Source: UBA7662 sp943369355
GTDB lineage: Bacteria > Bacteroidota > Bacteroidia > UBA7662
Reading direction: 5' to 3'
DNA length: 64,000 nt
NCBI GenBank assembly: GCA_943369355.1
Contig: CALRMX020000002.1
Coordinates: 62,001-126,000, forward strand
The translations under genes and the position numbers were made by a program. Positions 53,732 to 62,751 of the stretch are shown one piece after another (the first letter of the stretch is position 1; each line of letters starts with the position of its first letter). Below the pieces are notes generated by a model, which searched no databases, was not told where the DNA came from, and worked only from the letters and a program-made list of their open reading frames with translations.

Positions 53732-54157
53732 TTACGGTTTAAAGACTTCAATGGTCTTATTCACCTTAACCAGATCGGTAAATTTGCCTTCGTATCGGGT
53801 AGCCTTAACCAAGTGATTATCAATCCAATGGTAATTGCCCCCTCTCGGTTTGTTCATAAGTAAGCCGTGGTATTTGAATCCTCGCGACTTTAACCAAGTT
53901 TCCGTAATCTCACGTAGATTCTCGGTACGGCTGGTAAAAAAGGTAATGATGTGTCCCTCTTCAAACCACTTATTGCATATTTCCAGCGCATCTGGAAAAT
54001 GAGCACAATCTTTCATTCGCTCAGGTTCTTCGTTAGGAACATCTTCGCAGATAGTTCCATCGATATCGATCAGGAAGTTTTTTATCTCTGATGGTAAAAT
54101 GGGGCTGGCCTGTTTACCGCTCTCGTCGAAAGCTGCTTTCAGTTCAGGGTTAGTCAT
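53732..54157 (-). CDS. Small HAD-like protein, possible phosphatase
   Basis: A 141-residue protein with NFLIDIDGTICEDVP (nucleophile Asp and acid/base Asp), ITFFTSRTENLREITETWL (motif II Thr/Ser) and GLLMNKPRGGNYHWIDNHLV (motif III Lys, IV Asp). It is shorter than most HADs, lacking a full cap domain, and resembles proteins annotated phosphoheptose isomerase in this phylum. Activity not assigned. Start overlaps the preceding gene's stop by four bases. Confidence 0.75.
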   Translation of the reverse strand: MTNPELKAAFDESGKQASPILPSEIKNFLIDIDGTICEDVPNEEPERMKDCAHFPDALEICNKWFEEGHIITFFTSRTENLREITETWLKSRGFKYHGLLMNKPRGGNYHWIDNHLVKATRYEGKFTDLVKVNKTIEVFKP

Positions 54158-54684
54158 GGGCGTGTAGGATTGAGCGAAAGTGAATCGGCAGCCGCGGGAA
54201 CTGCCTGCAGAAGAGTTGTTAAAAAGCGATGTCCTTTATGGGTATAGTAGGTTCTTCGTCCGAGATATACGAGTGCGATACCTCCACCAAGCATGGCGAC
54301 CGAACTTACAATGGTTCGTGTGGGCAATAAAGGTTCTACATTGGCCAGCATTCCATTGATGGTCACTACACCTGGCCAGAGTACTCCTGCAGTAATCAGG
54401 GTTACTCCATTTCCAGCTAGAAACGGACGACTAACACGAATTGCGTCTACCTCGGCTATGGGCATTTTACGCCCTTCAACGATTATACTATCTTTTAAGA
54501 TAAATTCTAGTTCTCCTTTTACCCAACCCAGCGCGGTATGACGAACCTTAATCTGCTCCCCTTCGTAAAAACGAAGTAATCCGCCACTCTTTTTTTGAAT
54601 GGCCAGCTGACGCTGAGCGATTACATGCTGAATGCCAACCAATTGAATAAGCAAAAGCGCGAAAAAGAATAGGCGTGACGTCAT
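54154..54684 (-). CDS. Hypothetical exported or membrane protein
   Basis: A 176-residue protein with a signal peptide (ending VIAQ), a beta-rich middle (YEGEQIKVRHTALGWVKGEL) and two hydrophobic stretches (VTLITAGVLWPGVVTINGML and TIVSSVAMLGGGIALVYLG). I do not recognise a family. Probably co-transcribed with the HAD-like gene, whose ATG overlaps its stop. Confidence 0.7.
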   Translation of the reverse strand: MTSRLFFFALLLIQLVGIQHVIAQRQLAIQKKSGGLLRFYEGEQIKVRHTALGWVKGELEFILKDSIIVEGRKMPIAEVDAIRVSRPFLAGNGVTLITAGVLWPGVVTINGMLANVEPLLPTRTIVSSVAMLGGGIALVYLGRRTYYTHKGHRFLTTLLQAVPAAADSLSLNPTRP

Positions 54685-54793
54685 GAAATGGGACTGTCGG
54701 TAAAGTTACGCTATCCATAGCATTCTAGCCTACTTATCGGTGTTTTAACGCATTTTTTACACAAAAAACGAAGCTTATCCGTATTATTAGCAC

Positions 54794-56143
54794 ATGGCAA
54801 ATTCAACTACCAGCACTCCAATCGACCAATTGTTGCGGCCATTACGTTCTTTGGCCAGTCATAGCGCAACCACCGGCATCTTGCTTTTTGTCATGGCTGT
54901 AATTGCGATGCTTTGGGCAAACTCTCCCTGGTCGCACAGCTATCATGCATTGTGGGAAACACACTTTGCCATCAAAATTGGAGATTTCGGGCTCGACAAG
55001 CCACTTCACCACTGGATTAATGACGGATTGATGGCCATTTTCTTTTTTGTAGTCGGACTCGAGATAAAAAGAGAAATATTGGCCGGTGAATTGTCGAGTT
55101 GGAAAAAGAGTATCCTTCCGATAGGGGCTGCCTTGGGTGGAATGTTGGTTCCAGCCTTGCTCTATGAGGTATTCAACAGCAGTACCCGAGCGGCAGGGGG
55201 ATGGGGAATACCCATGGCTACGGATATTGCGTTTTCGCTGGGACTACTTTCGCTCGTCAGCAAGCGAGTGCCCATTTCGGTGAAAATTTTCTTGACCGCC
55301 TTAGCCATTGTCGATGATCTAGGTGCCGTTTTGGTCATCGCCTTTTTTTATACCTCTAACATTTCCGTCGAGAATTTGATGATCGGAGGCGCCTTTATGC
55401 TCGTTTTAATGGGTGCCAATCGTATGGGGGTTCGGTCAACCACCTTTTACGCAATTGTAGGTATCGGTGGACTATGGCTAGCTTTTTTACTCTCGGGCAT
55501 CCATGCTACCATCGCAGGCGTTTTGGCTGCACTGGCCATACCGGGGCGCACTAAACTCAACGAGTACCAATTTATGGCCAAGATGCGCGGCTTGATGAAC
55601 CGATTTGAGGCCAGCGAACCCAACGGCAACCCATTTTTAACTTCTGAACAGCTGCACCTCATCGAAAAGATGAAGGTGGCCAATCTTCAAGCAGAAACTC
55701 CTTTGCAGAAGCTTGAACATGTAATGCACCCACTTATTTCGTTCGTTATCATGCCTTTGTTTGCGCTGGCTAATGCCGGTGTGGAAATTGAAGGCGAAGT
55801 GCTCGATTTACTCATTAGTCCTGTAAGCTTAGGTGTTATTGTAGGGCTAGTGGTAGGTAAGTTTATCGGTGTGGCCGGAACCAGTTGGTTGCTAGTACGA
55901 TTGGGTTGGGCGCAACTACCTAAAGGTGCCGGATGGAATCATATTGTAGGCGTGGCACTTTTGGCTGGCATAGGTTTTACGATGTCGCTTTTCATAACCG
56001 AGCTTGCTCTCGAAGTTCCACTCGATCGACTTGAAGCTAAGTTGGGGATATTGGTAGCCTCGGTAATTGCAGGAGCTTTGGGCTTGTGGTATTTAAGCCG
56101 ACAGCCCGAAATAAACGGGGAAGCCGAACAAAACGAACATTAA
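54794..56143 (+). CDS. nhaA: Na+/H+ antiporter NhaA
   Basis: A 449-residue inner-membrane antiporter exchanging protons for sodium, important for pH and Na+ homeostasis. IVDDLGAVLV keeps the essential Asp pair (Asp174, Asp175); GIPMATDIAFSLG carries the Thr-Asp of the inverted repeat; VVGLEIKREILAGEL and SGIHATIAGVLAALAIP are diagnostic, as are late helices GIGFTMSLFITELA. Lies just upstream of glyS, and three genes before the K+ transport run. Confidence 0.95.
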   Translation: MANSTTSTPIDQLLRPLRSLASHSATTGILLFVMAVIAMLWANSPWSHSYHALWETHFAIKIGDFGLDKPLHHWINDGLMAIFFFVVGLEIKREILAGELSSWKKSILPIGAALGGMLVPALLYEVFNSSTRAAGGWGIPMATDIAFSLGLLSLVSKRVPISVKIFLTALAIVDDLGAVLVIAFFYTSNISVENLMIGGAFMLVLMGANRMGVRSTTFYAIVGIGGLWLAFLLSGIHATIAGVLAALAIPGRTKLNEYQFMAKMRGLMNRFEASEPNGNPFLTSEQLHLIEKMKVANLQAETPLQKLEHVMHPLISFVIMPLFALANAGVEIEGEVLDLLISPVSLGVIVGLVVGKFIGVAGTSWLLVRLGWAQLPKGAGWNHIVGVALLAGIGFTMSLFITELALEVPLDRLEAKLGILVASVIAGALGLWYLSRQPEINGEAEQNEH

Positions 56144-56169
56144 CTCCCTACGGTTGCGCCCGTCGCTCT

Positions 56170-56177
56170 TATCTTTG
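56170..56177 (+). promoter_or_regulatory. Candidate -7 element directly upstream of glyS
   Basis: TATCTTTG matches TAnnTTTG and ends only five bases before ATG 56183. If it acts, the transcript would be leaderless or almost so. It overlaps the alternative GTG at 56177, which argues against that start. Confidence 0.35.
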
Positions 56178-56182
56178 TGACC

Positions 56183-57724
56183 ATGAACGCAGAAGATATT
56201 TTCAAAAATGTGATTAGCCACGCCAAAGAGTATGGCTTCGTTTTTCCATCCAGCGAAATTTACGACGGGCTTTCGGCGGTGTACGATTATGGCCAACTAG
56301 GCGCGGAGCTCAAAAAGAACATACGCGAGTATTGGTGGAAGGCCATGGTGCAACTCAACGAGAATATTGTAGGTATTGATGCCGCCATTTTCATGCACCC
56401 TACTACCTGGAAGGCTTCGGGTCATGTGGATGCGTTCAACGACCCACTTATCGACAACAAAGACAGCAAAAAACGCTACCGTGCCGACGTACTCATTGAA
56501 GAACACGTAGCGAAAATCGAAGGAAAAATTGAGAAGGAAGTCGAAAAGGCACGTGGTAGGTTTGGGGACGCCTTTGATGAAGCTCAGTTTAGAAGTACCA
56601 ACCCCAATGTGCTCCGCAACCAAGAGAAGATAGAGGCCATCAACAGCCGGTTTAAGGATGCTCTCGAAAACAACAATCTCGAAGAGGTTCGGCAAATAAT
56701 CCTCGATTTAGAGATTGTTTGCCCGATAAGTGGCACCCGCAATTGGACCGAAGTGCGACAGTTTAACCTCATGTTTAGCACCGAGATGGGCTCAGTGGCT
56801 GGCGATGCGAGTAAAATTTACCTGCGACCCGAAACGGCTCAAGGCATATTCGTGAACTTTTTGAACGTGCAAAAAAGCGGAAGGATGAAGATCCCGTTTG
56901 GTATTGCCCAAACAGGTAAAGCTTTCCGAAACGAAATCGTAGCCCGCCAGTTCATCTTTAGAATGCGTGAGTTTGAACAAATGGAAATGCAGTTTTTTGT
57001 TCGGCCCGGCACCGAGATGGACTGGTACCAACTCTGGAAAGAGAAACGTATGGCGTGGCACCGCTCTTTGGGTTTCCCAGCAACAGCTTACCGCTTTCAC
57101 GACCACCTCAAATTGGCGCATTATGCCAATGCGGCATGCGACATTGAATTTGAGTTTCCCTTCGGTTTCAAAGAGTTAGAAGGCATCCACAGTAGGACCG
57201 ATTTTGACCTAGGAAGCCACGAACAATACAGCGGCAAAAAGTTGCGCTATTTCGATCCCGAAACCAATGAATCGTATGTTCCTTATGTGGTAGAAACTTC
57301 AGTAGGATTAGACCGTTTATTTTTGGCTGTATTGAGTCGCGCCTACCACGAGGAAAAACTCGACGACGGTACCGAACGGGTGGTGCTGCGCATACCGCCT
57401 GTTTTAGCCCCAGTGAAGGTTGCCGTACTGCCTCTCATCAAAAAAGATGGTTTGCCCGAAAAAGCGCGTGAGCTATTGGCCCAGTTGCAGCTTCGGTTCA
57501 ACTGTCAGTACGACGAAAAAGACAGTATCGGCAAACGTTATCGCAGGCAGGATGCTTTGGGCACTCCGTTTTGCGTTACCATCGATCACGAAAGCCTCAC
57601 CGACGGGCAAGTAACCATTCGCCATCGCGACACCATGGAGCAAGAACGCATCCCGATGAACGAAGTTGCTGTACGCATTGCTCAGTCGGTGGATATGGCT
57701 TACGCGCTTCAACAGATTCAATAA
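56183..57724 (+). CDS. glyS: Glycine--tRNA ligase (dimeric, single-chain class II)
   Basis: A 513-residue class II synthetase of the bacterial/eukaryotic homodimeric type rather than the alpha2-beta2 form. YGFVFPSSEIYDGLSAVYDYG starts the catalytic core, with WKASGHVDAFNDPLIDNK, SGTRNWTEVRQFNLMF and AQTGKAFRNEIVARQFIFR (motif 2), then YVVETSVGLDRLFLAVL (motif 3). The C-terminal part is an anticodon-binding domain ending in DMAYALQ. Start ATG 56183 chosen; GTG at 56177 is in frame but sits in a promoter element. Confidence 0.95.
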   Translation: MNAEDIFKNVISHAKEYGFVFPSSEIYDGLSAVYDYGQLGAELKKNIREYWWKAMVQLNENIVGIDAAIFMHPTTWKASGHVDAFNDPLIDNKDSKKRYRADVLIEEHVAKIEGKIEKEVEKARGRFGDAFDEAQFRSTNPNVLRNQEKIEAINSRFKDALENNNLEEVRQIILDLEIVCPISGTRNWTEVRQFNLMFSTEMGSVAGDASKIYLRPETAQGIFVNFLNVQKSGRMKIPFGIAQTGKAFRNEIVARQFIFRMREFEQMEMQFFVRPGTEMDWYQLWKEKRMAWHRSLGFPATAYRFHDHLKLAHYANAACDIEFEFPFGFKELEGIHSRTDFDLGSHEQYSGKKLRYFDPETNESYVPYVVETSVGLDRLFLAVLSRAYHEEKLDDGTERVVLRIPPVLAPVKVAVLPLIKKDGLPEKARELLAQLQLRFNCQYDEKDSIGKRYRRQDALGTPFCVTIDHESLTDGQVTIRHRDTMEQERIPMNEVAVRIAQSVDMAYALQQIQ

Positions 57725-57730
57725 ACTCGG

Positions 57731-59359
57731 ATGTTCAAAGAACTCCTGGCCCAACCTCGTTTTGTAGCCCTGGTCTATGTGCTAGGTGGCCTAAGTCTCT
57801 TTGCGGGCTGTTGGTTAAGTCTTTGGGATCAGGACGAGTCGGCTTACGCTGCATTTGCCTGGCAGATGCTTGAAACAGGCAATTGGTTGGTTCCAGAGTT
57901 TCAGTGGAGTGAAATACACCGCAAAACACCGCTGTATTTTTGGAGTATAGCGGTATCGAATTGGGCATTAGGTTATAGCGAATGGGCCGTGCGTTTGCCA
58001 GCGCTATTGAGCGTTCTGGGTACAGCACTTTGGGTAGGCTGGCAAGGTCGACGCGCCTTTGGCCGCGAAACGGCCTTGGCTGCATCCGTACTATTACTTG
58101 CCAATTTGTTTTTATCACATCTGGTTAAAATAGCCGTAACCGATGCCATGCTCCTGTTTTTCGAGACCATGGCTGCCTTGGCCGTAATTAATTATTTCAA
58201 CGACCAACAGGCAAAAGACCGGTGGTGGTTTGTGCTGGGCGTAGCCGGAGCTTTGTTGGTAAAAGGGCCTCCTGTGCTCATTCTTACCGTAGGCATGCTT
58301 GGGTTAATGGTGCTGTTTCATCCCGATCGCAAACGCCTTTTGACCTTTCATCCTTGGTTTCTTTTTCCACTGGCCGCCTTGCCACTTGTGGCCTGGGGGC
58401 GGCTTGCCTGGCTGACCGACGATGGCGTTTTTATTCGTTGGATGGTAGATTGGTATACGTTTAGAAGAGTTGGCGGTGAAGTACTCGGCCAAACTGGTCC
58501 TCCGGGGTATTACTTGCTCACTTTACTTATTGCCTTCTTGCCTTGGACGATGCTCCTGCCGAAAGCCTTTCGCGATTTAATTGTGTATTTCCGAATCCGG
58601 CAACCCGAAAAAAGTGATTTGTACCTGCTCGCATGGCTCATCAGCGGCTGGTTGATTTACGAACTTTTGAGGAGCAAATTACCGGCTTACGCCCTTGGAG
58701 CCTATCCAGCCATGGCGTTGCTGCTGGGGCGGACTGCAGTGCGTTTGCGTGACCATGCCTTCCGCAACGAGACCAGTTTGAAAATCGGAATCGGGCTCTA
58801 TCTACTACTTGCTAGTGCGCTTGGTCTGGCTTTACCGCTGGCAGTTAAGCCCTTGGTTGACCCATCGGTGCTTTTGTGGGCCTGGGCGATAGCCATTTAT
58901 TTTATGCTTTCGGCCATTTGGGTAGCCTTACAGGCTTGGTGGAGCCACTACAACAAGGTGGTTGGGGGAATTCTTGTGCAAACGTTTGGCTTTTTAGGGA
59001 TGGCCTGGTTGATTGTACTGCCGGGGATTGAGCCACTTAGAAGTGCAACCAAACAGTTGGCTAAGACCCTCGAGGCAGAGGCACCTAAAACAGAAACCGT
59101 TTACTTCACGCGAAATTTTCAGCTCCCAACCTTACCCTATTACTTAGCTAAAGCAGGTTTCAAACGTGGCGAAGCTTACCGAACCGACGATTGGGCTCAA
59201 ATTCTTAACCGACCTGAACAAGTAGTTTTGATTTTCAACGACGAAGACTGGGACACCTTCACTGCCATGAAGCTCAACTACCGCGTAGTTGCCAGTTACG
59301 ACGGATGGATAAGTGACCGCGGCAGGTTTACGCATTGGTATGCGGTTTCGAATAGGTAA
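57731..59359 (+). CDS. Glycosyltransferase family 39 / ArnT-like integral membrane protein
   Basis: A 542-residue protein with about ten to twelve hydrophobic segments. SLWDQDESAYAAFAWQMLETG carries the conserved DE pair of the GT39/PMT/ArnT family, followed by HRKTPLYFWSIAVSNWALG and the GPPGYYLLTLLIAFLPW segment. ArnT uses undecaprenyl-linked aminoarabinose to modify lipid A; the donor and acceptor here are unknown, but lipid-linked sugar transfer to the envelope is likely. Starts six bases after glyS. Confidence 0.85.
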   Translation: MFKELLAQPRFVALVYVLGGLSLFAGCWLSLWDQDESAYAAFAWQMLETGNWLVPEFQWSEIHRKTPLYFWSIAVSNWALGYSEWAVRLPALLSVLGTALWVGWQGRRAFGRETALAASVLLLANLFLSHLVKIAVTDAMLLFFETMAALAVINYFNDQQAKDRWWFVLGVAGALLVKGPPVLILTVGMLGLMVLFHPDRKRLLTFHPWFLFPLAALPLVAWGRLAWLTDDGVFIRWMVDWYTFRRVGGEVLGQTGPPGYYLLTLLIAFLPWTMLLPKAFRDLIVYFRIRQPEKSDLYLLAWLISGWLIYELLRSKLPAYALGAYPAMALLLGRTAVRLRDHAFRNETSLKIGIGLYLLLASALGLALPLAVKPLVDPSVLLWAWAIAIYFMLSAIWVALQAWWSHYNKVVGGILVQTFGFLGMAWLIVLPGIEPLRSATKQLAKTLEAEAPKTETVYFTRNFQLPTLPYYLAKAGFKRGEAYRTDDWAQILNRPEQVVLIFNDEDWDTFTAMKLNYRVVASYDGWISDRGRFTHWYAVSNR

Positions 59360-59371
59360 TCAAACCATGGC

Positions 59372-60751
59372 TCACAGCCTAAATAGTAAGGCTAGGATCA
59401 AACGAGTTTCTTGTTTTACGAGATCAGGACGCCAATCGGCGGGAAGGTTGGTAGTGGTAAATCCGGTAGGCGAAGTCACACCACCACGACCGGCGAAGTA
59501 GGGAACACTGGAGCGTCGGTGAACGGCTTCAATTCGAAAAGTTATGCTTTGGTTGGGCATAAAATCATAGTTAACTGAACCATCCCACCCCGAAAACTGA
59601 TCGCCAGGATTAGCAGTGAATGGGTATTTTCCGGCAGTGGTTGTAGGATTATTGGGATTTGGCAATGGGCTTGCTTCTCCTGTAGGTGCAAGCACCAAGT
59701 AACGGCCAGGATTGGTCATGTATCCTCCTCCGAAAGTAACAGCCATGGTTCTGTTCTTAAACCATATCCGATTGTACCCCATAATGCTGAGAAAATACTG
59801 CGCAGGCCCATTTGATCCACCTGAAGAGAAACCGCTTACACCTGCACCCTTCTCAAAACCAATATCGCCGGTAAGTGAAAACGCCATTTGACTAATACCC
59901 TTTTCGGAGTTTGAGCGGTAGTATCGATATAATAAGCTATTGTCGGAATGAAACCGAATGCGATCGGGCAAACCGGCTGCATCGGTACCATAATAGTTGT
60001 TAGTTAGTAATTTAAAGTTGTCATTCGGAACCCAGGTAATATTACCCCCAATTCCAGGCATGCTGTTAAACTTGCCATAACTTTGCCATCCATTGATAAT
60101 CCACGGTTCTATTTTCAAGTATCGGTTCGGGAAGATTTGAATCCTTAGGCCATTAAAAAACCAAGGAGTATTGTCAGACGTAAAAGATGCCTGATATTCC
60201 CAGTTTTCAGCTTGATAAAAGGAGTTTAATCCAATGTAGGACATGAATAATCCAGCATCGACATTGATGCCTCGCCATATGTTGAAATGATAGCCAGCAT
60301 ACGCCTCACTTAAGTACCGGTAAACATCCGCTAGCTGGTATTGGCCGCGATAGGGACTTAAGTCATTACGTGGAACCACTGTAGAACGGGTGCCAAACTG
60401 AGTCATCACCCGTGCCCTAGCTCCGTCGTAATAAAAATCTCCTCCAAAATGTAAAGCAGCCAATTGTAATTCGTTGTGACGTGCCATTGCAGTACTCCCC
60501 ACTACAGTATTATCAATCGGGTTGTTCAGTGAATAGTTGTAATTAATATCAAGTAGCAACGAAGGCGTAAAATACTTGCTATCCTTCCAAACGTTTTCAG
60601 TTCGTCGGTCACTACCATTCTGCCAAGTCATATCTAATCCTTCAAAAGGCTCACCTGCTGGCCCTTGAGCAGAGGCTTTTTGACTATAAAAGCTCCAAAA
60701 GAGCACAATTATCATGTAAAGAAAAGCAACAAGTATGTATTTAAAATTCAT
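59372..60751 (-). CDS. Outer membrane beta-barrel porin (BBP2/OmpL-like)
   Basis: A 459-residue exported barrel from ATG 60751, with signal peptide ending KASAQ; an in-frame start 13 codons upstream is less likely. Alternating strands include YFTPSLLLDINYNYSLNN, MTQFGTRSTVVPRNDLSPY, ITWVPNDNFKLLTNNYYG and FTFRIEAVHRRSSVPYF-like C-terminal sequence; ends LALLFRL. Porins of this family often adjoin Kdp/K+ transport genes in Bacteroidota, and here it diverges from a KdpD-like kinase gene. Ion or solute passage across the outer membrane is inferred. Confidence 0.75.
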   Translation of the reverse strand: MNFKYILVAFLYMIIVLFWSFYSQKASAQGPAGEPFEGLDMTWQNGSDRRTENVWKDSKYFTPSLLLDINYNYSLNNPIDNTVVGSTAMARHNELQLAALHFGGDFYYDGARARVMTQFGTRSTVVPRNDLSPYRGQYQLADVYRYLSEAYAGYHFNIWRGINVDAGLFMSYIGLNSFYQAENWEYQASFTSDNTPWFFNGLRIQIFPNRYLKIEPWIINGWQSYGKFNSMPGIGGNITWVPNDNFKLLTNNYYGTDAAGLPDRIRFHSDNSLLYRYYRSNSEKGISQMAFSLTGDIGFEKGAGVSGFSSGGSNGPAQYFLSIMGYNRIWFKNRTMAVTFGGGYMTNPGRYLVLAPTGEASPLPNPNNPTTTAGKYPFTANPGDQFSGWDGSVNYDFMPNQSITFRIEAVHRRSSVPYFAGRGGVTSPTGFTTTNLPADWRPDLVKQETRLILALLFRL

Positions 60752-60758
60752 AAAATGA

Positions 60759-60782
60759 CCTTCGAGGGTTTTGTTTCGAAGG
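60759..60782. repeat. 7-bp inverted repeat in the porin/KdpD-like divergent region
   Basis: CCTTCGA (60759-60765) and TCGAAGG (60776-60782), ten bases apart, exact inverted repeats between divergent genes. A KdpE-like operator is conceivable; alternatively a short leader hairpin or chance. Confidence 0.25.
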
Positions 60783-60921
60783 CGTCGCAAAGCTCTGACA
60801 GGCTCAGATGATGAAAAATCAATTCGTACGCTATTCCCATAAAAAAAACATAAAGAGGCCTTCTCAAAGGGTATAATTTTATTTATTCTTTATATCGTGG
60901 CAGCTACCTTTAAACCTGCAC

Positions 60922-61998
60922 ATGAAATTAGTTGACCGTGAAAGTTCTTTAAACAAACAGCTGATATACAGCCTTTTGACATTATTTGCTGTAGTAGCTG
61001 TTTGTTATTTAATTACAGATTGGGTGGGTTACAGAGCCATCGCTCTAATTTTACTACTTGTGGTATCTATTCAAGCGATACTCTTTCGTATTGAAGTGAT
61101 TATTATGATGGCGTTTAGTAGCGCTCTCATTTGGAATTTTTTTTTCATTCCCCCACGCTTTACTTTTTCTATCCGCAACGCCGAAGACGGGTTGTTGTTT
61201 CTGATGTATTTTGTAATAGCGCTATTACATGGGGTTTTCAGTCATCACTTGAAGAAGGCAGAAAAGAAAGTACAGGCTGAGGCAGAGAGCCAAAAAACCA
61301 TAGCGCTTTATAACACCGTTTTGAATTCGCTTTCACACGAACTCCGTACCCCAGTTTCTACCATCATTGGCAATTCGGAGATGCTCCGCGAACGCTACAA
61401 AACGCTACAAGATGAACAGAGGCAACTGTTGCTCGACGACCTACTTCAAGCTGGTAATCGATTGCATAGGCAGCTCGAAAATTTACTAAATATGAGTCGT
61501 ATTGAATCGGGAGTGATACGTCCAAAACTAGATTGGGTTGACCTGACAGAGTTATTTCATCAATTACTCAACGAGTTGGAACCTCTGCTTCGCAATAAGG
61601 TTGAACTACATCTAGTGGATTCACCTTTAATCATTAATACCGACCGTGGAATATTGGTTGAAATTCTTCGGAATTTGATTCAAAATGCTGAACAGCACGC
61701 GCACGGCTCGTCCAAAATTGTTATCAAAGCAACGTTGATCGAAAATTTCCTTGACATACGCGTAGAAGACGATGGTATAGGTGTGAGCCACCTAGATCTA
61801 CCTCATTTATTTGATAAATTTTATCGCGGAAATCAAAAGCAGATTGGCGGCATTGGTTTGGGTCTCTCTATCGTAAAAGGATTCGTAGAAGCATTAGGTG
61901 GAGATATTCAAGTGTACGCTGCACTACCACATGGTGCAGGCTTTCATGTAAGTGTTCCTGCACAATTGTTTACTGCAAATGGAAATACAATCGGGTAA
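60922..61998 (+). CDS. Short KdpD-like sensor histidine kinase (DUF4118)
   Basis: A 358-residue membrane kinase. Four hydrophobic segments (residues about 14-105) form the DUF4118 transmembrane domain seen in KdpD (ALIWNFFFIPPRFTFSIRNAEDG). The H-box SLSHELRTPVSTIIGNSEM has phosphoacceptor His139; N-box LIQNAEQHA, G1 VEDDGIGV, F LFDKFYRG and G2 GIGLGLSIVKGF complete the ATPase. It lacks the cytoplasmic KdpD and Usp domains of full-length KdpD. The response-regulator gene overlaps its end by 20 bases. Confidence 0.9.
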   Translation: MKLVDRESSLNKQLIYSLLTLFAVVAVCYLITDWVGYRAIALILLLVVSIQAILFRIEVIIMMAFSSALIWNFFFIPPRFTFSIRNAEDGLLFLMYFVIALLHGVFSHHLKKAEKKVQAEAESQKTIALYNTVLNSLSHELRTPVSTIIGNSEMLRERYKTLQDEQRQLLLDDLLQAGNRLHRQLENLLNMSRIESGVIRPKLDWVDLTELFHQLLNELEPLLRNKVELHLVDSPLIINTDRGILVEILRNLIQNAEQHAHGSSKIVIKATLIENFLDIRVEDDGIGVSHLDLPHLFDKFYRGNQKQIGGIGLGLSIVKGFVEALGGDIQVYAALPHGAGFHVSVPAQLFTANGNTIG

Positions 61999-62668
61999 AT
62001 ATCAAGTGCTTGTTGTTGACGACGAGATACAAATTCGACGTCTACTTCAAATAAGTCTTGAAGAGCAAGGTTATTTGGTAAAACTAGCAAGTAACGGTCG
62101 TGAAGCTCTGGTAGCCGCAGGTAGTCACCCACCCGATTTAATTTTACTAGATATGGGCCTTCCTGATATACAAGGTCAACAATTGTTAAAAGAGCTGCGT
62201 GAATGGTTTCAGCGTCCAATAATTATACTTTCTGCAGTGAACGACGAAACCAATATAGTTGAGGCTTTGGATCATGGCGCAAATGATTACATCACCAAGC
62301 CTTTTAGGGTTGGTGAATTGCAAGCCAGAATACGTAATGCACTCCGAGGAAGTAATGAAATGAAAACATCGGAAATCCTAGATTTTGGAGATTTGAAAAT
62401 TGACCTGCCTCAACGTATCGTTACTTTAAACGATACTGATGTAAAACTAACTGTAACCGAATATAACTTATTAATTCTGCTGGCTAAAAATGAAGGAAGG
62501 GTACTCACCCACCAGTATTTATTACGTGAAATTTGGGGTTACAGTTATGTAGAGGAAACGCAATATTTACGCGTTTTTATTGCTGCTTTGCGCAAAAAAA
62601 TCGAAGTTAACCCAAATAAGCCCAAGCATATTACCACCGAAAGTGGAGTAGGGTACCGGTTTCAATAA
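61979..62668 (+). CDS. KdpE-like OmpR-family response regulator
   Basis: A 229-residue receiver plus winged-helix DNA-binding protein. Receiver: YQVLVVDDEIQIRRLL (acidic pocket Asp14, Asp15), phosphoacceptor Asp58 in DLILLDMGLPDIQG, YITKPFRVGEL with the Lys. C-terminal OmpR/PhoB domain: LTVTEYNLLILLAKNEGRVL, LLREIWGYSY and RVFIAALRKKIEVNP, typical of KdpE. Start ATG 61979 overlaps the kinase gene, so the pair is co-translated. It likely controls the porin and/or the downstream TrkH gene. Confidence 0.92.
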   Translation: MEIQSGKYQVLVVDDEIQIRRLLQISLEEQGYLVKLASNGREALVAAGSHPPDLILLDMGLPDIQGQQLLKELREWFQRPIIILSAVNDETNIVEALDHGANDYITKPFRVGELQARIRNALRGSNEMKTSEILDFGDLKIDLPQRIVTLNDTDVKLTVTEYNLLILLAKNEGRVLTHQYLLREIWGYSYVEETQYLRVFIAALRKKIEVNPNKPKHITTESGVGYRFQ

Positions 62669-62751
62669 CTTTATTTTTTCTTTATACAAACCCATAAATC
62701 CTTGATTTTATTCCAACAGGCCGGAATACACCTTTGCATGCACAAATTCAA

